DNA from: a virus
DNA length: 28,994 nt
Reading direction: 5' to 3' (one strand)
IMG/VR virus record: IMGVR_UViG_3300028025_006239
Span: 1 to 28,994 of that record
In this document: positions 6,840-17,300 of the stretch, piece after piece
Layout of the letters: each line of letters opens with the position of its first letter
Position numbering within the stretch: the first letter of the stretch is position 1
Program-made: the position numbers and the translations under genes
The notes under the pieces: model-generated
What the model saw: only the letters and a program-made list of their open reading frames with translations
Told to the model about the DNA's origin: nothing
Databases searched by the model: none

Positions 6840-7235
6840 ATGGTTGGTGTGTATGAGGCTCTCTTTTCCACGCTTAGCGGCGACGGCTCTCTCCAGGGGC
6901 TTCTAGCCGGCACGGCTACGGACAAGAAGGTCTATCCCATCGCCCGCGTAGGGAAGACAAATACTCCCTCCGTGAGGGTTGCCGTCCTTAACGGCAGAAG
7001 CGATGTAGGTCTAGCGATTGATCGGATTACTGTGGATCTGCTTGTCTCCAGCAGGGTCAGCACCACGGAACTTAATACGATCTCAGCGCGGATTGACACA
7101 TTGCTAAATCGCAAGCGTATCACTACGGGATCAACGGTGATGCATCTACTCCATAAGGTCTATGAGGCCGATGGATACGATGAGCAGACCCTTGAGTACC
7201 AAAGGTTGATGCGGTTTTACATCATCAAGACATAA
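6840..7235 (+). CDS. Tail terminator / tail completion protein
   Basis: 131 residues. An N-terminal helix (VGVYEALFSTLSGDGSL) is followed by strands with YPIARVGKTNTPSVRVAV, VGLAIDRITVDLLVSS, a helix TTELNTISARIDTLLNRK, and a final strand EYQRLMRFYIIKT. The alpha/beta order of the lambda gpU/DUF3168-type tail terminator family, in which a ring caps the tail tube, fits well, as does the position directly before the tail tube gene. It begins a new transcription unit after the antisense island, from a promoter whose -10 is exactly six bases before ATG. Confidence 0.75.
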   Translation: MVGVYEALFSTLSGDGSLQGLLAGTATDKKVYPIARVGKTNTPSVRVAVLNGRSDVGLAIDRITVDLLVSSRVSTTELNTISARIDTLLNRKRITTGSTVMHLLHKVYEADGYDEQTLEYQRLMRFYIIKT

Positions 7236-7252
7236 AGTAAGGAGCACGGAAC

Positions 7253-7870
7253 ATGCTTAGCCTTGGTTCTGGCGTACTGGAAGTCGCATACTGGGTTAGC
7301 GGTCGCGCGAAGGGTACTTCATCGTACTTCTCTTCGGCAAGCGGCGGCTACACCACTGTTTATACGATTGGTCAGATCGCTGGCGATGTCGAGTTTGACA
7401 TCAATTATCAGGAAAAGGAATTCTTCGGTCAGTACAACTTCGCAATTGCGAAGGCCCATTACGGCGGCAAGGTTGAGGCGCGAGCCCGACGTGTTGAGCT
7501 GAACATGGCGAGCCTGAAGAACTTCTTCAATCAGAACAGCACCGCGACGTTCCTCACAATCGGTCAGGGTGAAGGCGGAGCCTTCGTCTTTGATCCGGAT
7601 GTTGACGGCGGCAGCGGTCAGGCAGACACATCGGGCGCGGGTCTCCCGCGTCCTCTGTACGTTCGCTTTACGCACCAGCGCACGGATGACTCGTCCAAGA
7701 CGGTCAAGATCCACCTGCCAAAGGCGTACACGATGAGCCTAAACATCCCATTCACCCGTGAAGACATTATCGTTCAGGATATTGACTTTATGGCGATTGT
7801 GGATACGACCCTCAAGGCAACGAGCGGCGCCACTACGGCGGAGCCAACCGTTGTCCTCATTGAGGCGTAA
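7253..7870 (+). CDS. Major tail tube protein
   Basis: 205 residues. It has an excellent ribosome site (AAGGAG at 7239-7244). Predominantly beta: GSGVLEVAYWVSGRAKG, YTTVYTIGQIAGDVEFDI, then KEFFGQYNFAIAKAHYGGKVEARARRVEL, a helix ASLKNFFNQ, and late strands SSKTVKIHLPKAYTMSLNIP and DIIVQDIDFMAIVD, as in tube-forming proteins. The strong ribosome site, a strong downstream terminator and placement between tail terminator and assembly chaperone genes all fit the tube subunit, which polymerises along the tape measure. Direct homology cannot be shown without a search. Confidence 0.82.
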   Translation: MLSLGSGVLEVAYWVSGRAKGTSSYFSSASGGYTTVYTIGQIAGDVEFDINYQEKEFFGQYNFAIAKAHYGGKVEARARRVELNMASLKNFFNQNSTATFLTIGQGEGGAFVFDPDVDGGSGQADTSGAGLPRPLYVRFTHQRTDDSSKTVKIHLPKAYTMSLNIPFTREDIIVQDIDFMAIVDTTLKATSGATTAEPTVVLIEA

Positions 7871-7874
7871 TAGT

Positions 7875-7930
7875 AAAGCCTAAGGCTTTTCTAAACGGGT
7901 CGGGGGCTTCGGCTCCCGGCCCGTTAAAAC
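7875..7930 (+). terminator. Strong terminator with UUCG loop after the tail tube gene
   Basis: A 14-bp stem (7894-7907 with 7912-7925; two G-T pairs) closes a TTCG tetraloop. A smaller hairpin, AAAGCC/GGCTTT followed by TTTT, precedes it at 7875-7890. Both together should end or reduce transcription after the abundant tube gene. Confidence 0.85.
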
Positions 7931-7945
7931 ACCCAGAAAATAAAT

Positions 7946-7977
7946 AACGCCAACTGGCGTTTTTCTGTTGGTATACT
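7946..7977 (+). promoter_or_regulatory. Second hairpin fused to an extended -10 promoter
   Basis: A 6-bp stem (AACGCC at 7946-7951 with GGCGTT at 7956-7961) runs into a T tract and then TGG-TATACT (TG at 7969-7970, hexamer 7972-7977), a near-consensus extended -10. Transcription should begin near 7984, giving a leader of about 80 bases before the chaperone ATG at 8065. The leader contains a three-codon ATG-CGG-ACT-TAG frame at 8008-8019 whose importance is unknown. Confidence 0.65.
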
Positions 7978-8064
7978 TCATCCGTCCCCGTTGAGGGAAA
8001 CCCCTTTATGCGGACTTAGTTCAAGTTGCGGCTACCCAGCGGTATGTCGCCTAGTGGGAGAAAC

Positions 8065-8361
8065 ATGGCAGATCTAGCAGAACTTAAGGCAAAGCGAGCA
8101 CTCAACCTCAACGACCTAGCGGAGATTGAAGAGCAGTTCGGGCCACTCGACAAGATTGACCTTGGACGATTCGGAGTTGTTCGGAAGATCCTTTGGCTGG
8201 TAATCCGTAAGGAAGAGCCAGCAATCACCGAGCTTCAGGTCGGCGAGCGTTTCAACGTGCAGACGATGCAGACAGAAGTAGACAAGGTGCTCCGAGCCAG
8301 CGGGCTCCTCGGAACCGATGAGGTCGCCGAGGGAAAAGCGGAGGCGGCTGGGGAAGTATAG
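8065..8361 (+). CDS. Tail assembly chaperone, short form (gpG-like)
   Basis: 98 residues from the ATG at 8065, chosen because GGGAG (8056-8060) precedes it; in-frame TTG (8026) and ATG (8044) lack a ribosome site. Helical and charged: ADLAELKAKRALNLNDLAEI, then EEQFGPLDKIDLGRFGVVRKILWLVIRKEEP, with an acidic C-terminus. Position between tube and tape measure, size, and a -1 slippery site near the 3' end identify the gpG-type chaperone, which binds and folds the tape measure before tube assembly. The slippery heptamer is at 8331-8337. Confidence 0.82.
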   Translation: MADLAELKAKRALNLNDLAEIEEQFGPLDKIDLGRFGVVRKILWLVIRKEEPAITELQVGERFNVQTMQTEVDKVLRASGLLGTDEVAEGKAEAAGEV

Positions 8362-8618
8362 ATTGGGGGAACCTGATGGCGTCCTATACAGACGCCTTCG
8401 GGTTCACGCCTGATCAATTCCTCAAACTCACTCTCCCTCAGCTCAAGATGTTCGCAGAGTATGCGGAAAAACGAGATGCTGAGATGGAGAAAAAGAGCAA
8501 GTCGCCAAAGTCCAGCAGTTTCGGGAGCACTTCAGCAAGCACAGGTTCGTCGTTTGAGAGCCTTGTGAACATGTTTGGTACCCCAGAGACGAAAGAAAAA
8601 TTGCTGAATAATGGCTGA
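8065..8618 (+). CDS. Tail assembly chaperone, frameshifted long form (gpGT-like)
   Basis: Predicted product of 8065-8337 joined to 8337-8618, about 184 residues. The second part reads SGGGWGSIDWGNL, then MASYTDAFGFTPDQFLKLTLPQLKMFAEYAEKRDAEMEKK, a Ser/Lys-rich linker, and SFESLVNMFGTPETKEKLLNN. In characterised siphoviruses the T part recruits the tail tube protein to the chaperone-tape measure complex, and the short:long ratio matters. The second frame also has its own ATG at 8376 with GGGGGA upstream (8365-8370), so independent initiation is possible. It overlaps the tape measure start by eight bases. Confidence 0.8.
8331..8337 (+). promoter_or_regulatory. Programmed -1 frameshift site GGGAAAA
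   Basis: In the chaperone frame the heptamer reads G-GGA-AAA, the ideal X-XXY-YYZ pattern. Slipping by -1 puts ribosomes in the frame of the 8376-8618 ORF, which is open across the junction. A GAGG (8320-8323) just upstream could act as a stimulatory internal Shine-Dalgarno, as in dnaX. Lambda uses GGGAAAG at the equivalent place. Confidence 0.85.
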
Positions 8619-11600
8619 CGAAACGACAAAAATTGATCTTGTACTTAAGGCCGAGGCGGAGCTCGGTCAACTTCAGCTTGCCGAACGGCAAATCCTTGCC
8701 CTTATCGCTGCTTATAGGAAGCTTAGCGAAGCATCTGCCTCTGCCGCTAAGGCAGCACAGTCTAGAACTGGCACTGAAAGGGGTGCCGCTGGGGCAAGCC
8801 CAGAGCAGTTTAGGGTTGCCGTAGCCGACGCAAAGGCACAGCTTCAGCAGCTTGAAACACTGGCAGCAAAAGTTCCAAAGGGCGAAACCAGCCGTGTTCT
8901 TAATGATCAAATTTCTAAACTTAAGGATAACATTTCAGCGCTCTCTGATCCAGTTCGCGGTGCGGGAACAATTGGAAAAGTAATCTCAGAGGGCGCATCT
9001 AACGCGAGCAAGCAAGTTGAGTCTTTGGAAAACAAGTTGCGAACCCTTCAGGGGGTTGGCGGCAAGGCACCAAAGATTGGCATGATTGAATCGGCAGAAA
9101 GGAATCTGCGTAATCTTAGAGAAGCCGCCAGCGTTTCTTCTGCACCAAAGGCAGTAACCGACAGGATTGCCGAGCAGGCCATTGACCGGGGCGAGTCGCC
9201 AAGAGCAGCCCAAACAAGGACAGACGTCAAGAGATCTGCCGAGGCTGCTGCAAAGTCTGCGCAAATTGAGTCTGGCGCAAAGCAAGAAACAGCCAAAGCA
9301 TCAAAGGTTGTTGCCGAAGAGACTGGCAAGGCAGCAAAGAATTCCAAGGTTGTAGCCGAGCAGACAACCGCTACAACCAAGGCCGCAACCAAGGTCGCCG
9401 CGCAGGCATCGCCAAAGGCAACGCCATCTGAAATCTCTGCCAGCCTTGGCGGTCCACTGCGCTCACTTCTCAGCCAAGCCTCCCGCGACCCAATGGGACC
9501 AGTCAATCGCCCGACACGCCGAGAACTTGAAGGCGCATCTAACCTTCCAATTGCCAATAGGCTTGCTGGCAGGACTCTGGCTGGTGGCGCTGGCGGTCAG
9601 GGCGGAGACGGCGGCGCAACCAATGCACTTCGTGGCTTGGCGGCTGCTGCCGAACGCGCTTCAGCCGCGCTCTCTCGACTATCAACGAGCACCGCTGGTT
9701 CTGCAAGAGCAGCAGTCGGAGGCGCGGCAGCCCCAGTGGCAGCTCCAGCAGCGGCGCCAAAGAGCGTCATTGCTCAATTGCAGCAAGAGGTTGAGACAAA
9801 CCGACAGGCGGCAGCAGCTCTTCACAAGACGCTTCGCCAGCAGGAGGCACTATCTAACCCTCGCTATAAGCAGGCGGTTCAGGAACGCGCCGCTTCTCAG
9901 GTCACGTACGCCCAGTCAGTAAACTCCGTTGCTGCTGCCTCTAACAATGCCGCTAGGTCCATTGGCGGGATGGCGCGACAGCAGGATGCCATTGCTGGTC
10001 AGATCAAGAACGTACTCGGCATGGCCGCTGGCTACCAAGTTCTTCAAGGTATTGCTGGAGAACTTGGGCAAATCTTTGGGCATCTTAAGGGCGGTATCGT
10101 TGGATTCAACTCGCTGCTTGAGCAGTCAACCGTAGGGTTTACAACGCTCTTTAAAAACCAAGCGCAGCAACTTTTTGCTGCTGGTGAGGGTCTAACACAG
10201 CAGCAAGTCCTCGCCGCTGATGTAAGCGGAAAGATTGACTATATCCGCATAGGCTACAGCACGGCTGCTGGCGCAGCCGAGGGTATGGTCAAGACGATTC
10301 GCGAGTTCGCGAACGTAACACCATTCCGCTTCGCTGAACTCCAAGAGTCGGCGCTTCGCATGCGCGCATTCGGCTTCTCACTTGACGAGGTTCTGCGAAA
10401 GAACCCAGAAACTAAAAAGTTTGAAGGCGGAATCGTAGCGGTTGGTAATGCCGTATCCGCACTTGGCGGTGGTGCGGACGCGTTCCGACGAATCACCTAC
10501 GCCCTTGGTCAGATGAAGCAAGCTGGTCGTGTCTACCAAAACGACATGATGCAGCTCGCAAACGCAGGTATCGGTGGATATAGGTACATCGCCGATCAGT
10601 TGAAGCGAGAAATTACTACTGACGGATCTGGTTCTCGTTTGGCTGTTAAAAAGGGCTACGAGGGCATGTTCAATGAGCTTGAGTCAAACGCTATTGAAGC
10701 GGTACGAAGGCTCACAACAAACGGGAAGATCTCAGGAGAAGCAGCATCGCGAGCAATTCTTGCCGGTCTTGAAAAAGACTTCGCTGGCGGAATGGAAGCA
10801 CAAGCAAGGACATTCACTGGTGCATTCAGTACGGTTGCGGACACATCACAATCGCTCGTTGCTGACGCATTCCTTCCGCTGTATAACTCCATTAGGGACA
10901 CAACGGTTGCGCTTGGGGATTTCCTGCAGCGCGGTGACGTAAGAAAGCGAGCATTTGAATTTGCGAAGGCTGTAACAATCCTTGTTGATGCGCTAACCCA
11001 ACTCGGCACTCAAGTAATGTCTATTGTGCTTAAGTCATTTGGTGACTTCAGCAGCATTATTAATAACCTTGGCAGCAAGACCAAGTCAACTGGGATCATC
11101 TTCCAGTCAGTCTTTGGCGGACTTGCAAACGGCATCAAGACCGTTCTCTCACTCCTTGAAAATGATCTGTTTAGGGCACTGATCTTTGCTGGCGGTCTTA
11201 CGAAGATGCTCTTTGCCTTTACTGCGTCAAACCCGATGCTTACGCAAATCCTTCTGGTTACTACCGCAATTGGCTTGCTCAAGAAAGCCTACGACGAAAA
11301 CTTCGCTGGTGTTGGCGATGCGGTTGATGGCGTTGTTGCCAGCCTTGAGCCAATGCTTCAGGTCATTCGAGATCAAATTGTTCCACTAGCAGCCCAACTT
11401 GGGCAGGCATTCAGCGGGACGCTCTTCGCCATGATCGCAAAGGGATTTGCTGCAATTTCCCCAATCATTCAGGGGGTTGTAACCGCAGTTGAGCTGTTCC
11501 TCCGGGTTGTAAAGATGCTTGAAGGACCACTAACGGCAATCTTTATCGTGCTTGGCGCATCGTTTGTCTTCGGAAAACTAGTTGCTGGATTGGCATCTGT

Positions 11601-14388
11601 TGGCAGGCAAATCGGCCTGCTGATGATCAAGTTTGATCAACTTGCCCAAAAGGCGCGAAACGCTGGCGCCGGAATGGTCACCCTTCCAAACTCCTACGGC
11701 AAGGCAGGAGTCGCGCCGCTTAAGTACGACGGGAAAGCACCGACTGCAGTCTCTAATCTTGCAACGGCGGCGGAGAGGGCCGCCACCGCACTGCTAAAGG
11801 TTGCCGGCGCTGGCTCTGGCACTGTCGCCGGTCGGAGAACTGCAGCAGGGGCTGCTGCATCTAGTACTGCAGGCGTCGTCGCAGCAGGAACACCCGTTGG
11901 CGCAAGTTCTCCACTTGTCACCAGGGGGAGCGTCCTAGGGAGCGTTGCAACCGCCACTGGAGGGGCTGGCATGGCTGCCATGCTCATTGGCGGACTCATG
12001 CAGACTGGCGACGAGGCGACTCAGGCTATTGGACAAACCGTCATGAATGTCGGCATGGGTCTGAGCGCATTTGCCGCCATCAAGTCAATTATCCCACCAG
12101 GAATGTTTGGTCAGATTGCAAGCGGGCTTAAGATGGTGCTTCTGAACGTTAAGGCGCTGGCTATGGCTAATTTCCCTGGTGTTGCTGGTGGTCTAGGAAA
12201 AGTAAAAAGCCTAGCGATGGGCGTTCCGTTAATTGCAAACATTAGCGGAGCGTTCGCTGGGATGCTTGGAGGAATTACGGCAGGTGCAGTTGCCGCAACT
12301 GCCGGTATTGCCTTGCTTGTTGTTGGTGGATTGCTATTGCTCAAGGCATGGAGCGACAAGGTTGCTGAGGAAAAAGCAAAAGCCGCTGGCGAGCGCGCCT
12401 CCGCCAACCAGTCAGCGATGAATGACACCCTTGGAACTAGAGATAAAGCACCAACGCAAGAGGATTACCTAAACCTTTCAAACGCTATCACCGTATCAAA
12501 TAGGTCAATGACAAGTGACCAGGCTAAAGAAAGAGATGCCGCACTTGCTCAAGGAAAGGGGTTCACTGCCCAGATTGACAACGGGTTCTTCGGCATTGGC
12601 ATGGGAAGCGACGAGGAGAAAGAAGCCCGCAGGAAAGAGCAGCAAGACGCTATTGACAGAGTAGCCGCATATAACAAGCGCCTTAATGAGTATCGAGAAC
12701 TCATGTCAAACCCAATGACTCAGAAGTACTACAAGCAGTCGCGCCTTGATGCAGAAGCATTGCTCAAGGCAACCGCAGCAACTTCTCCTTTTGCAAAGAA
12801 GAATGCTGATGCAATGGCGCTCCTTGTCGGATCACAAGAGCAGGCAACGAAGAATCAGGAATACTTGAACTGGTTGCTTGCAAAGGCTAAGGGAGAACTC
12901 GCAGTCGCCCAGACCCTCATGCAGACGATTGCAGAAAAAACCCTTCAGGATATGCTTAACCCAGCCACCAGAACTAACCCATATACGGGGCTAGACGAGG
13001 CCGGGCTAACACTTGAGGAAGTTCTTCAGACAGAGCAGGACATGGGCTTTGCTCAATTTGAAAACGCTCAGGGAATGGTCAGGAACTTTGACGAGTACCG
13101 AGATCTTCTTAACTCAATTCTTCCAATTACCGACAAGGATCTTGTCAATGGAGAACTAAGCCTTCAGGCTGTTCAGGAGCGCCTCAAGATTGACAAGGAG
13201 CGCAAGAAGGAACTAGAGCATATCAAGGCAATCGCTGAGGCTGAATATGACTTTGGCATGGCGCAGTTGTCCATGTACGACGAGTCGGTTGATCCACTGC
13301 AGCGCGGCGTACAGATGCGCCAAGCGCAACTGAAATACACCGAAGATATCAATAAGCTCCAATCTGAAGGTCTTGAGATTGTTCTTGACGAAGCGAAGGC
13401 TTCCAAGGCGTACGTCGCTGCTGGTCGCGCTACAAAGAAGCGTCTTGAGGATATTAAGGCTGGTCAACAGTTGATCATTGACGAAATGAAAAACATGTTC
13501 ACCCAGTACAACACCGACATTGCCAATATCCTCTCTAACCCAGTTCTATCCGCCACCCAGCGAAGGAACGCCATTGAGGCACGAGTAGCGCAGCTCCAGA
13601 CAGACCTGCAAAAGAACTTTGGCATCACTGCAGCGATGATGCAGACCACCCTTACTGCTCTTAATGCCCAGATTGATGGCTCTATCGCCCAGCTCGGAAA
13701 TCCTGCGCTTCCAAATATCAACTGGGGCGGAACGCTTGCCGACAAGATGGAGGCTGGTGGCTTCGGTGTCTTGACTTCATACCTAGCGAAGAAAGCCATT
13801 GAGGTTTCAAACCTTCAGTCTGCCGTATTTGCTGGGCTTGATAGCGACGCAATGGTAAAGAAGCAGGCTGTAAAGAACCGAGATGCGCTTGTCAAGATTT
13901 TTAGGTCCCGAATGGGTGCGGCTGAGGCTTTGTATTTCTCAACAAAGCCATACGGAGCAAAGATTCCACAGTGGAGCTATCAGGCTTCTAGGGGCATTGG
14001 CGATATGATTACAAGTTTTTCTACCATGACCGATTATCAGAAACTTCTTACCCAATCTAACATTATTGACTCGGCAATTAGTAATGCCACTGGCAACAGG
14101 TTTGCTAGGGGCGGAAATATGCAATCAGGGCGAATTGGACTCGTGGGCGAGCAGGGTCCAGAGTTGTTCCTCCCGCGCTCAAGCGGCATGGTGCTAAGCA
14201 ACAGCATCTCTTCGCGCCTGATGGGAATGCTCGGCGGCGGCGGGATGGCAATGGCGGGTGCCAACAATGTTACAATCAATGTCAACAATCCTGTTATCCG
14301 CAATGACAATGACATCCGTAAGCTTGCCAACGAGATCTCCAAGGCTCAGGCAAGCCAGTTCCGAGTCAACGGGGGGAGGCTCTCCTAA
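8611..14388 (+). CDS. Tail tape measure protein
   Basis: 1925 residues, the largest gene here. Residues 1-480 are helical and Ala/Lys/Gln-rich, with a low-complexity part (about 205-275). Around 490-690 lies the conserved tape-measure domain: FNSLLEQSTVGFTTLFKN, MVKTIREFANVTPFRF, ALRMRAFGF, AFRRITYALGQMKQAGRVY and MMQLANAGIGGYRYI. Hydrophobic segments occur near 855-890, 970-985, 1125-1140 and 1220-1243 (IALLVVGGLLLL), of the kind thought to reach the host membrane on DNA injection. The C-terminus has the recurring tape-measure motif GRIGLVGEQGPELFLP and NNVTINVNNPVI. At roughly 0.15 nm per residue the tail would be about 290 nm long. No peptidoglycan hydrolase motif was recognised within it. 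Confidence 0.95.
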   Translation: MADETTKIDLVLKAEAELGQLQLAERQILALIAAYRKLSEASASAAKAAQSRTGTERGAAGASPEQFRVAVADAKAQLQQLETLAAKVPKGETSRVLNDQISKLKDNISALSDPVRGAGTIGKVISEGASNASKQVESLENKLRTLQGVGGKAPKIGMIESAERNLRNLREAASVSSAPKAVTDRIAEQAIDRGESPRAAQTRTDVKRSAEAAAKSAQIESGAKQETAKASKVVAEETGKAAKNSKVVAEQTTATTKAATKVAAQASPKATPSEISASLGGPLRSLLSQASRDPMGPVNRPTRRELEGASNLPIANRLAGRTLAGGAGGQGGDGGATNALRGLAAAAERASAALSRLSTSTAGSARAAVGGAAAPVAAPAAAPKSVIAQLQQEVETNRQAAAALHKTLRQQEALSNPRYKQAVQERAASQVTYAQSVNSVAAASNNAARSIGGMARQQDAIAGQIKNVLGMAAGYQVLQGIAGELGQIFGHLKGGIVGFNSLLEQSTVGFTTLFKNQAQQLFAAGEGLTQQQVLAADVSGKIDYIRIGYSTAAGAAEGMVKTIREFANVTPFRFAELQESALRMRAFGFSLDEVLRKNPETKKFEGGIVAVGNAVSALGGGADAFRRITYALGQMKQAGRVYQNDMMQLANAGIGGYRYIADQLKREITTDGSGSRLAVKKGYEGMFNELESNAIEAVRRLTTNGKISGEAASRAILAGLEKDFAGGMEAQARTFTGAFSTVADTSQSLVADAFLPLYNSIRDTTVALGDFLQRGDVRKRAFEFAKAVTILVDALTQLGTQVMSIVLKSFGDFSSIINNLGSKTKSTGIIFQSVFGGLANGIKTVLSLLENDLFRALIFAGGLTKMLFAFTASNPMLTQILLVTTAIGLLKKAYDENFAGVGDAVDGVVASLEPMLQVIRDQIVPLAAQLGQAFSGTLFAMIAKGFAAISPIIQGVVTAVELFLRVVKMLEGPLTAIFIVLGASFVFGKLVAGLASVGRQIGLLMIKFDQLAQKARNAGAGMVTLPNSYGKAGVAPLKYDGKAPTAVSNLATAAERAATALLKVAGAGSGTVAGRRTAAGAAASSTAGVVAAGTPVGASSPLVTRGSVLGSVATATGGAGMAAMLIGGLMQTGDEATQAIGQTVMNVGMGLSAFAAIKSIIPPGMFGQIASGLKMVLLNVKALAMANFPGVAGGLGKVKSLAMGVPLIANISGAFAGMLGGITAGAVAATAGIALLVVGGLLLLKAWSDKVAEEKAKAAGERASANQSAMNDTLGTRDKAPTQEDYLNLSNAITVSNRSMTSDQAKERDAALAQGKGFTAQIDNGFFGIGMGSDEEKEARRKEQQDAIDRVAAYNKRLNEYRELMSNPMTQKYYKQSRLDAEALLKATAATSPFAKKNADAMALLVGSQEQATKNQEYLNWLLAKAKGELAVAQTLMQTIAEKTLQDMLNPATRTNPYTGLDEAGLTLEEVLQTEQDMGFAQFENAQGMVRNFDEYRDLLNSILPITDKDLVNGELSLQAVQERLKIDKERKKELEHIKAIAEAEYDFGMAQLSMYDESVDPLQRGVQMRQAQLKYTEDINKLQSEGLEIVLDEAKASKAYVAAGRATKKRLEDIKAGQQLIIDEMKNMFTQYNTDIANILSNPVLSATQRRNAIEARVAQLQTDLQKNFGITAAMMQTTLTALNAQIDGSIAQLGNPALPNINWGGTLADKMEAGGFGVLTSYLAKKAIEVSNLQSAVFAGLDSDAMVKKQAVKNRDALVKIFRSRMGAAEALYFSTKPYGAKIPQWSYQASRGIGDMITSFSTMTDYQKLLTQSNIIDSAISNATGNRFARGGNMQSGRIGLVGEQGPELFLPRSSGMVLSNSISSRLMGMLGGGGMAMAGANNVTINVNNPVIRNDNDIRKLANEISKAQASQFRVNGGRLS

Positions 14389-17300
14389 ATGGCAGTTCTA
14401 AGGGTATACATCCAACCCCGGCTTCCTGGGGCAACAGACCAAGGCGCCTTCTATGACTTCAGCAACCACGTGCAGTTTGACACGATGGAGTGGGAGCAGA
14501 ACGACCAAGGGCAGTCTTCCACCCTTCGCGCTGATATCTACACCATCCTCCCTTCGGCAACTACGAACTGGAATTCCTATGCTGGCGCAACTGAGAACCT
14601 ACGGATTGCTGCAGCACTTCAGGACCCAAACTATCGCCTGAAGATTGCTCCCCGTACGGAGATTCAACTCCGAGATGTCTCCGTCAGCCCGCACGTCATC
14701 CTCTGGGGCGGCGTAGTTACGCGCGTCTCCGAGCAGCGAGATGGCGGGGCAATCACCGGCAGTATTGACGCGGTTGACTACACGGAACTGTTGCGCGAGT
14801 CAGTATCCCTGCAGTACACCCCACTTGCCGAATCAACCATCAAGCAGGTATTGACCAGCCAGACATACTCGTTTACACCTTCTCTTGCCGAGCGGACTGA
14901 CGGTATTGCCAAAATCACCGTAAGCAGTATTGCTATCGGGTCTCCGTACAACCGAAACCTGCAAATTGGCGACACCATCGTGGTTAACCTTAGCGACGAC
15001 ACATACGACGGTCCGTTCCACAAGATCATTGCCGTTACAGGGTCTGGCCCGTACCAGTTGACATACCAGCAATATTCAAATGTCGCAGACAGCGTTAGCA
15101 CCGCCGTGACGGGAACCGTCAAGGTGCCGGGCTTCCTGACTACTGATAACGCGAGTGGCTTGGACTCCCGGTTCCGCATCCTTGACGCAAACGTCTATGA
15201 CCTAAACACTCCGTATAAGTGGAGCCCAAAGACTCCAAACGTGAACCGCGTAGTCTCGTTTGCGACTCGAGCGGGCGACATTGCAAGCATTACCCTTTCG
15301 TCTGAGCACAGCTTCTCTGTTGGTCACCCATTCACCATTACGCTCACCAACGGCCCCACTGGCTATGCCGCCCTAAACGGTTCATACGTCATTGCCACCG
15401 TTCCATCATCTCGGACATTTACCTATGTCACCGCTACCTCTGGGACAATCACCTACGGAGCTGCAACTGGAACCGTCAGCGCAGATGGAACCATTACCCC
15501 TACGCCGATCAGCGGTGGGGATATGCGGTCAAACCTTGAGACCGTTATTAAGCCGGGAATCGGCGTGGCATACGCTAACGCGGGCACCCTAGATGGCGGC
15601 GGGAACCTGACGATTGACATCTTTGTCAAGCCGAAGAACCAGATTGACCTAGTTACTAACGGACTATTTGAGGGCGGATCTTCAACTGGCTGGACTCCTG
15701 GGAGTTATACCATCAGTTCCAGCGGAACAACCGGACCGTACGATGTTGGCGACTCTGCTTATTACATCGGCAGCGACCACCAAGACATGGAGATGGCGTC
15801 TGGCTCCCGCATTCCGGTATCTAGCGGCGAGCAGTATTTCTGGTCGTGGCGCCAGAAGGCAAGCCAGCCAAATAAGGCGCATCCTCATATCAAGTTCTAC
15901 AACGGCGCAGGGTCTGTCGTTGGAAATGCTCACGGCTACGACATCTGCAAGACCGACGTAACTGCAAACCAATGGGAGCGAAACTACGGGATCGTTATTG
16001 TCCCAGCAACGGCAGCAACCATGACATTTGTGCTGCACCACGAGTCCTTCTCCTCAAGCCATAGTGTGTATTACACCGACATTCAGGCCACCAAGATTAC
16101 TGGCGACTTTGGTTTTAGCGATAAAGTAATTACCGACCTTGCCTATTGGAACAACGTCACTGTTTCTGGGCTTGACCTTCGTGACTTTGAGAATCCAACT
16201 GCTCCAGAAGAGAGTGGAGAGGCTGCAAACAGAATCTATCTCTATGCGCCATACACGGACGTGGACCCTCTTACTGGCGCGAAGAAGGTAACAACGTACC
16301 GAAATACCTACGACTTCGTGCAGGGGGTTTGGGAGAATGGTGGCAAGCGCATTGAGTCTTCTATCGTCTCAAACGATGCGCTTGATTCAAACCTTGCTCT
16401 TCAGACGGCACGAAACTACTTTAAAGAAAAGGGTCAGGCGCTCAAGTCCTTTGACTTTGAACATATCTCTGGTCCCCTTAGCGTCGGTGACGTTGTTCCA
16501 TTTGTTTGGAATGAACTCAAGGTAGCCGAGGCGCTTATCGTCCGAAAGCAGGTCGGATACCTAGTCGGTCAGGAAATCTATTACCGGGTCCAGCTTGGTG
16601 GAGACCTTGCCTTCCAGCGGAGCACGCTTTATCTCGTTGAGCAGCGCCTAAAGGATATTACGGGTGACTCTTCGTACTTTGCCCCAAAGCCGAGCCCATA
16701 TGCAGGCCAGCCAACTGCTGGCGGAATCGTCACGCCAGCCATCCCAGAGGTCAGCGCTGGCAGCAAGCAAATCGCTGTCTCTTGGGACTATCCAACGAGC
16801 CTCATCAACTCTGTGGCATTTGGCGGATTCCTTGTTCTCAGGACTGAACTAAGCCTTGTTGGCACAGCAACAACCGCAGCAGGCGGAACTGGGTCGGTTG
16901 CTACGATCACCACATCATCTAACCATGGCTTGCTTGCCGGAGATGAAGTGGTCATCCAGAACCTTGTCCCAGACGGATACAACGGGTCATTTACGATTGT
17001 AAGCGTTCCTGCCGCGAATTCATTCACCTATGCAAACCAGACCACTGGCGCACAGACTGGCGCTGGTTCTATTTACAAGATCGGAACTTGGTATAAGGCA
17101 AGCACGAGCGAGCCCATTGCTGGCGCCGTTCAGCCAACCGCCCCAGACGTAGCGACTGCCTCCTACACCGATAACGACCTTGTTCCGGGAACGTTCTACG
17201 CCTACAAACTCGCCGCCATTGACGTCTCAACCTCTGACCCAATCATCACTGGCTACTCAAGTACCAGCACTGCCGTAAGCCCAGAAGACGTGAACGTCAG

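Noticed and set aside
7978-8064. Possible RNA gene or riboswitch in the 80-base leader before the tail chaperone
   Set aside because: Only short local pairing (GGG-aaa-CCC) and a three-codon frame; no tRNA or known riboswitch fold recognised.
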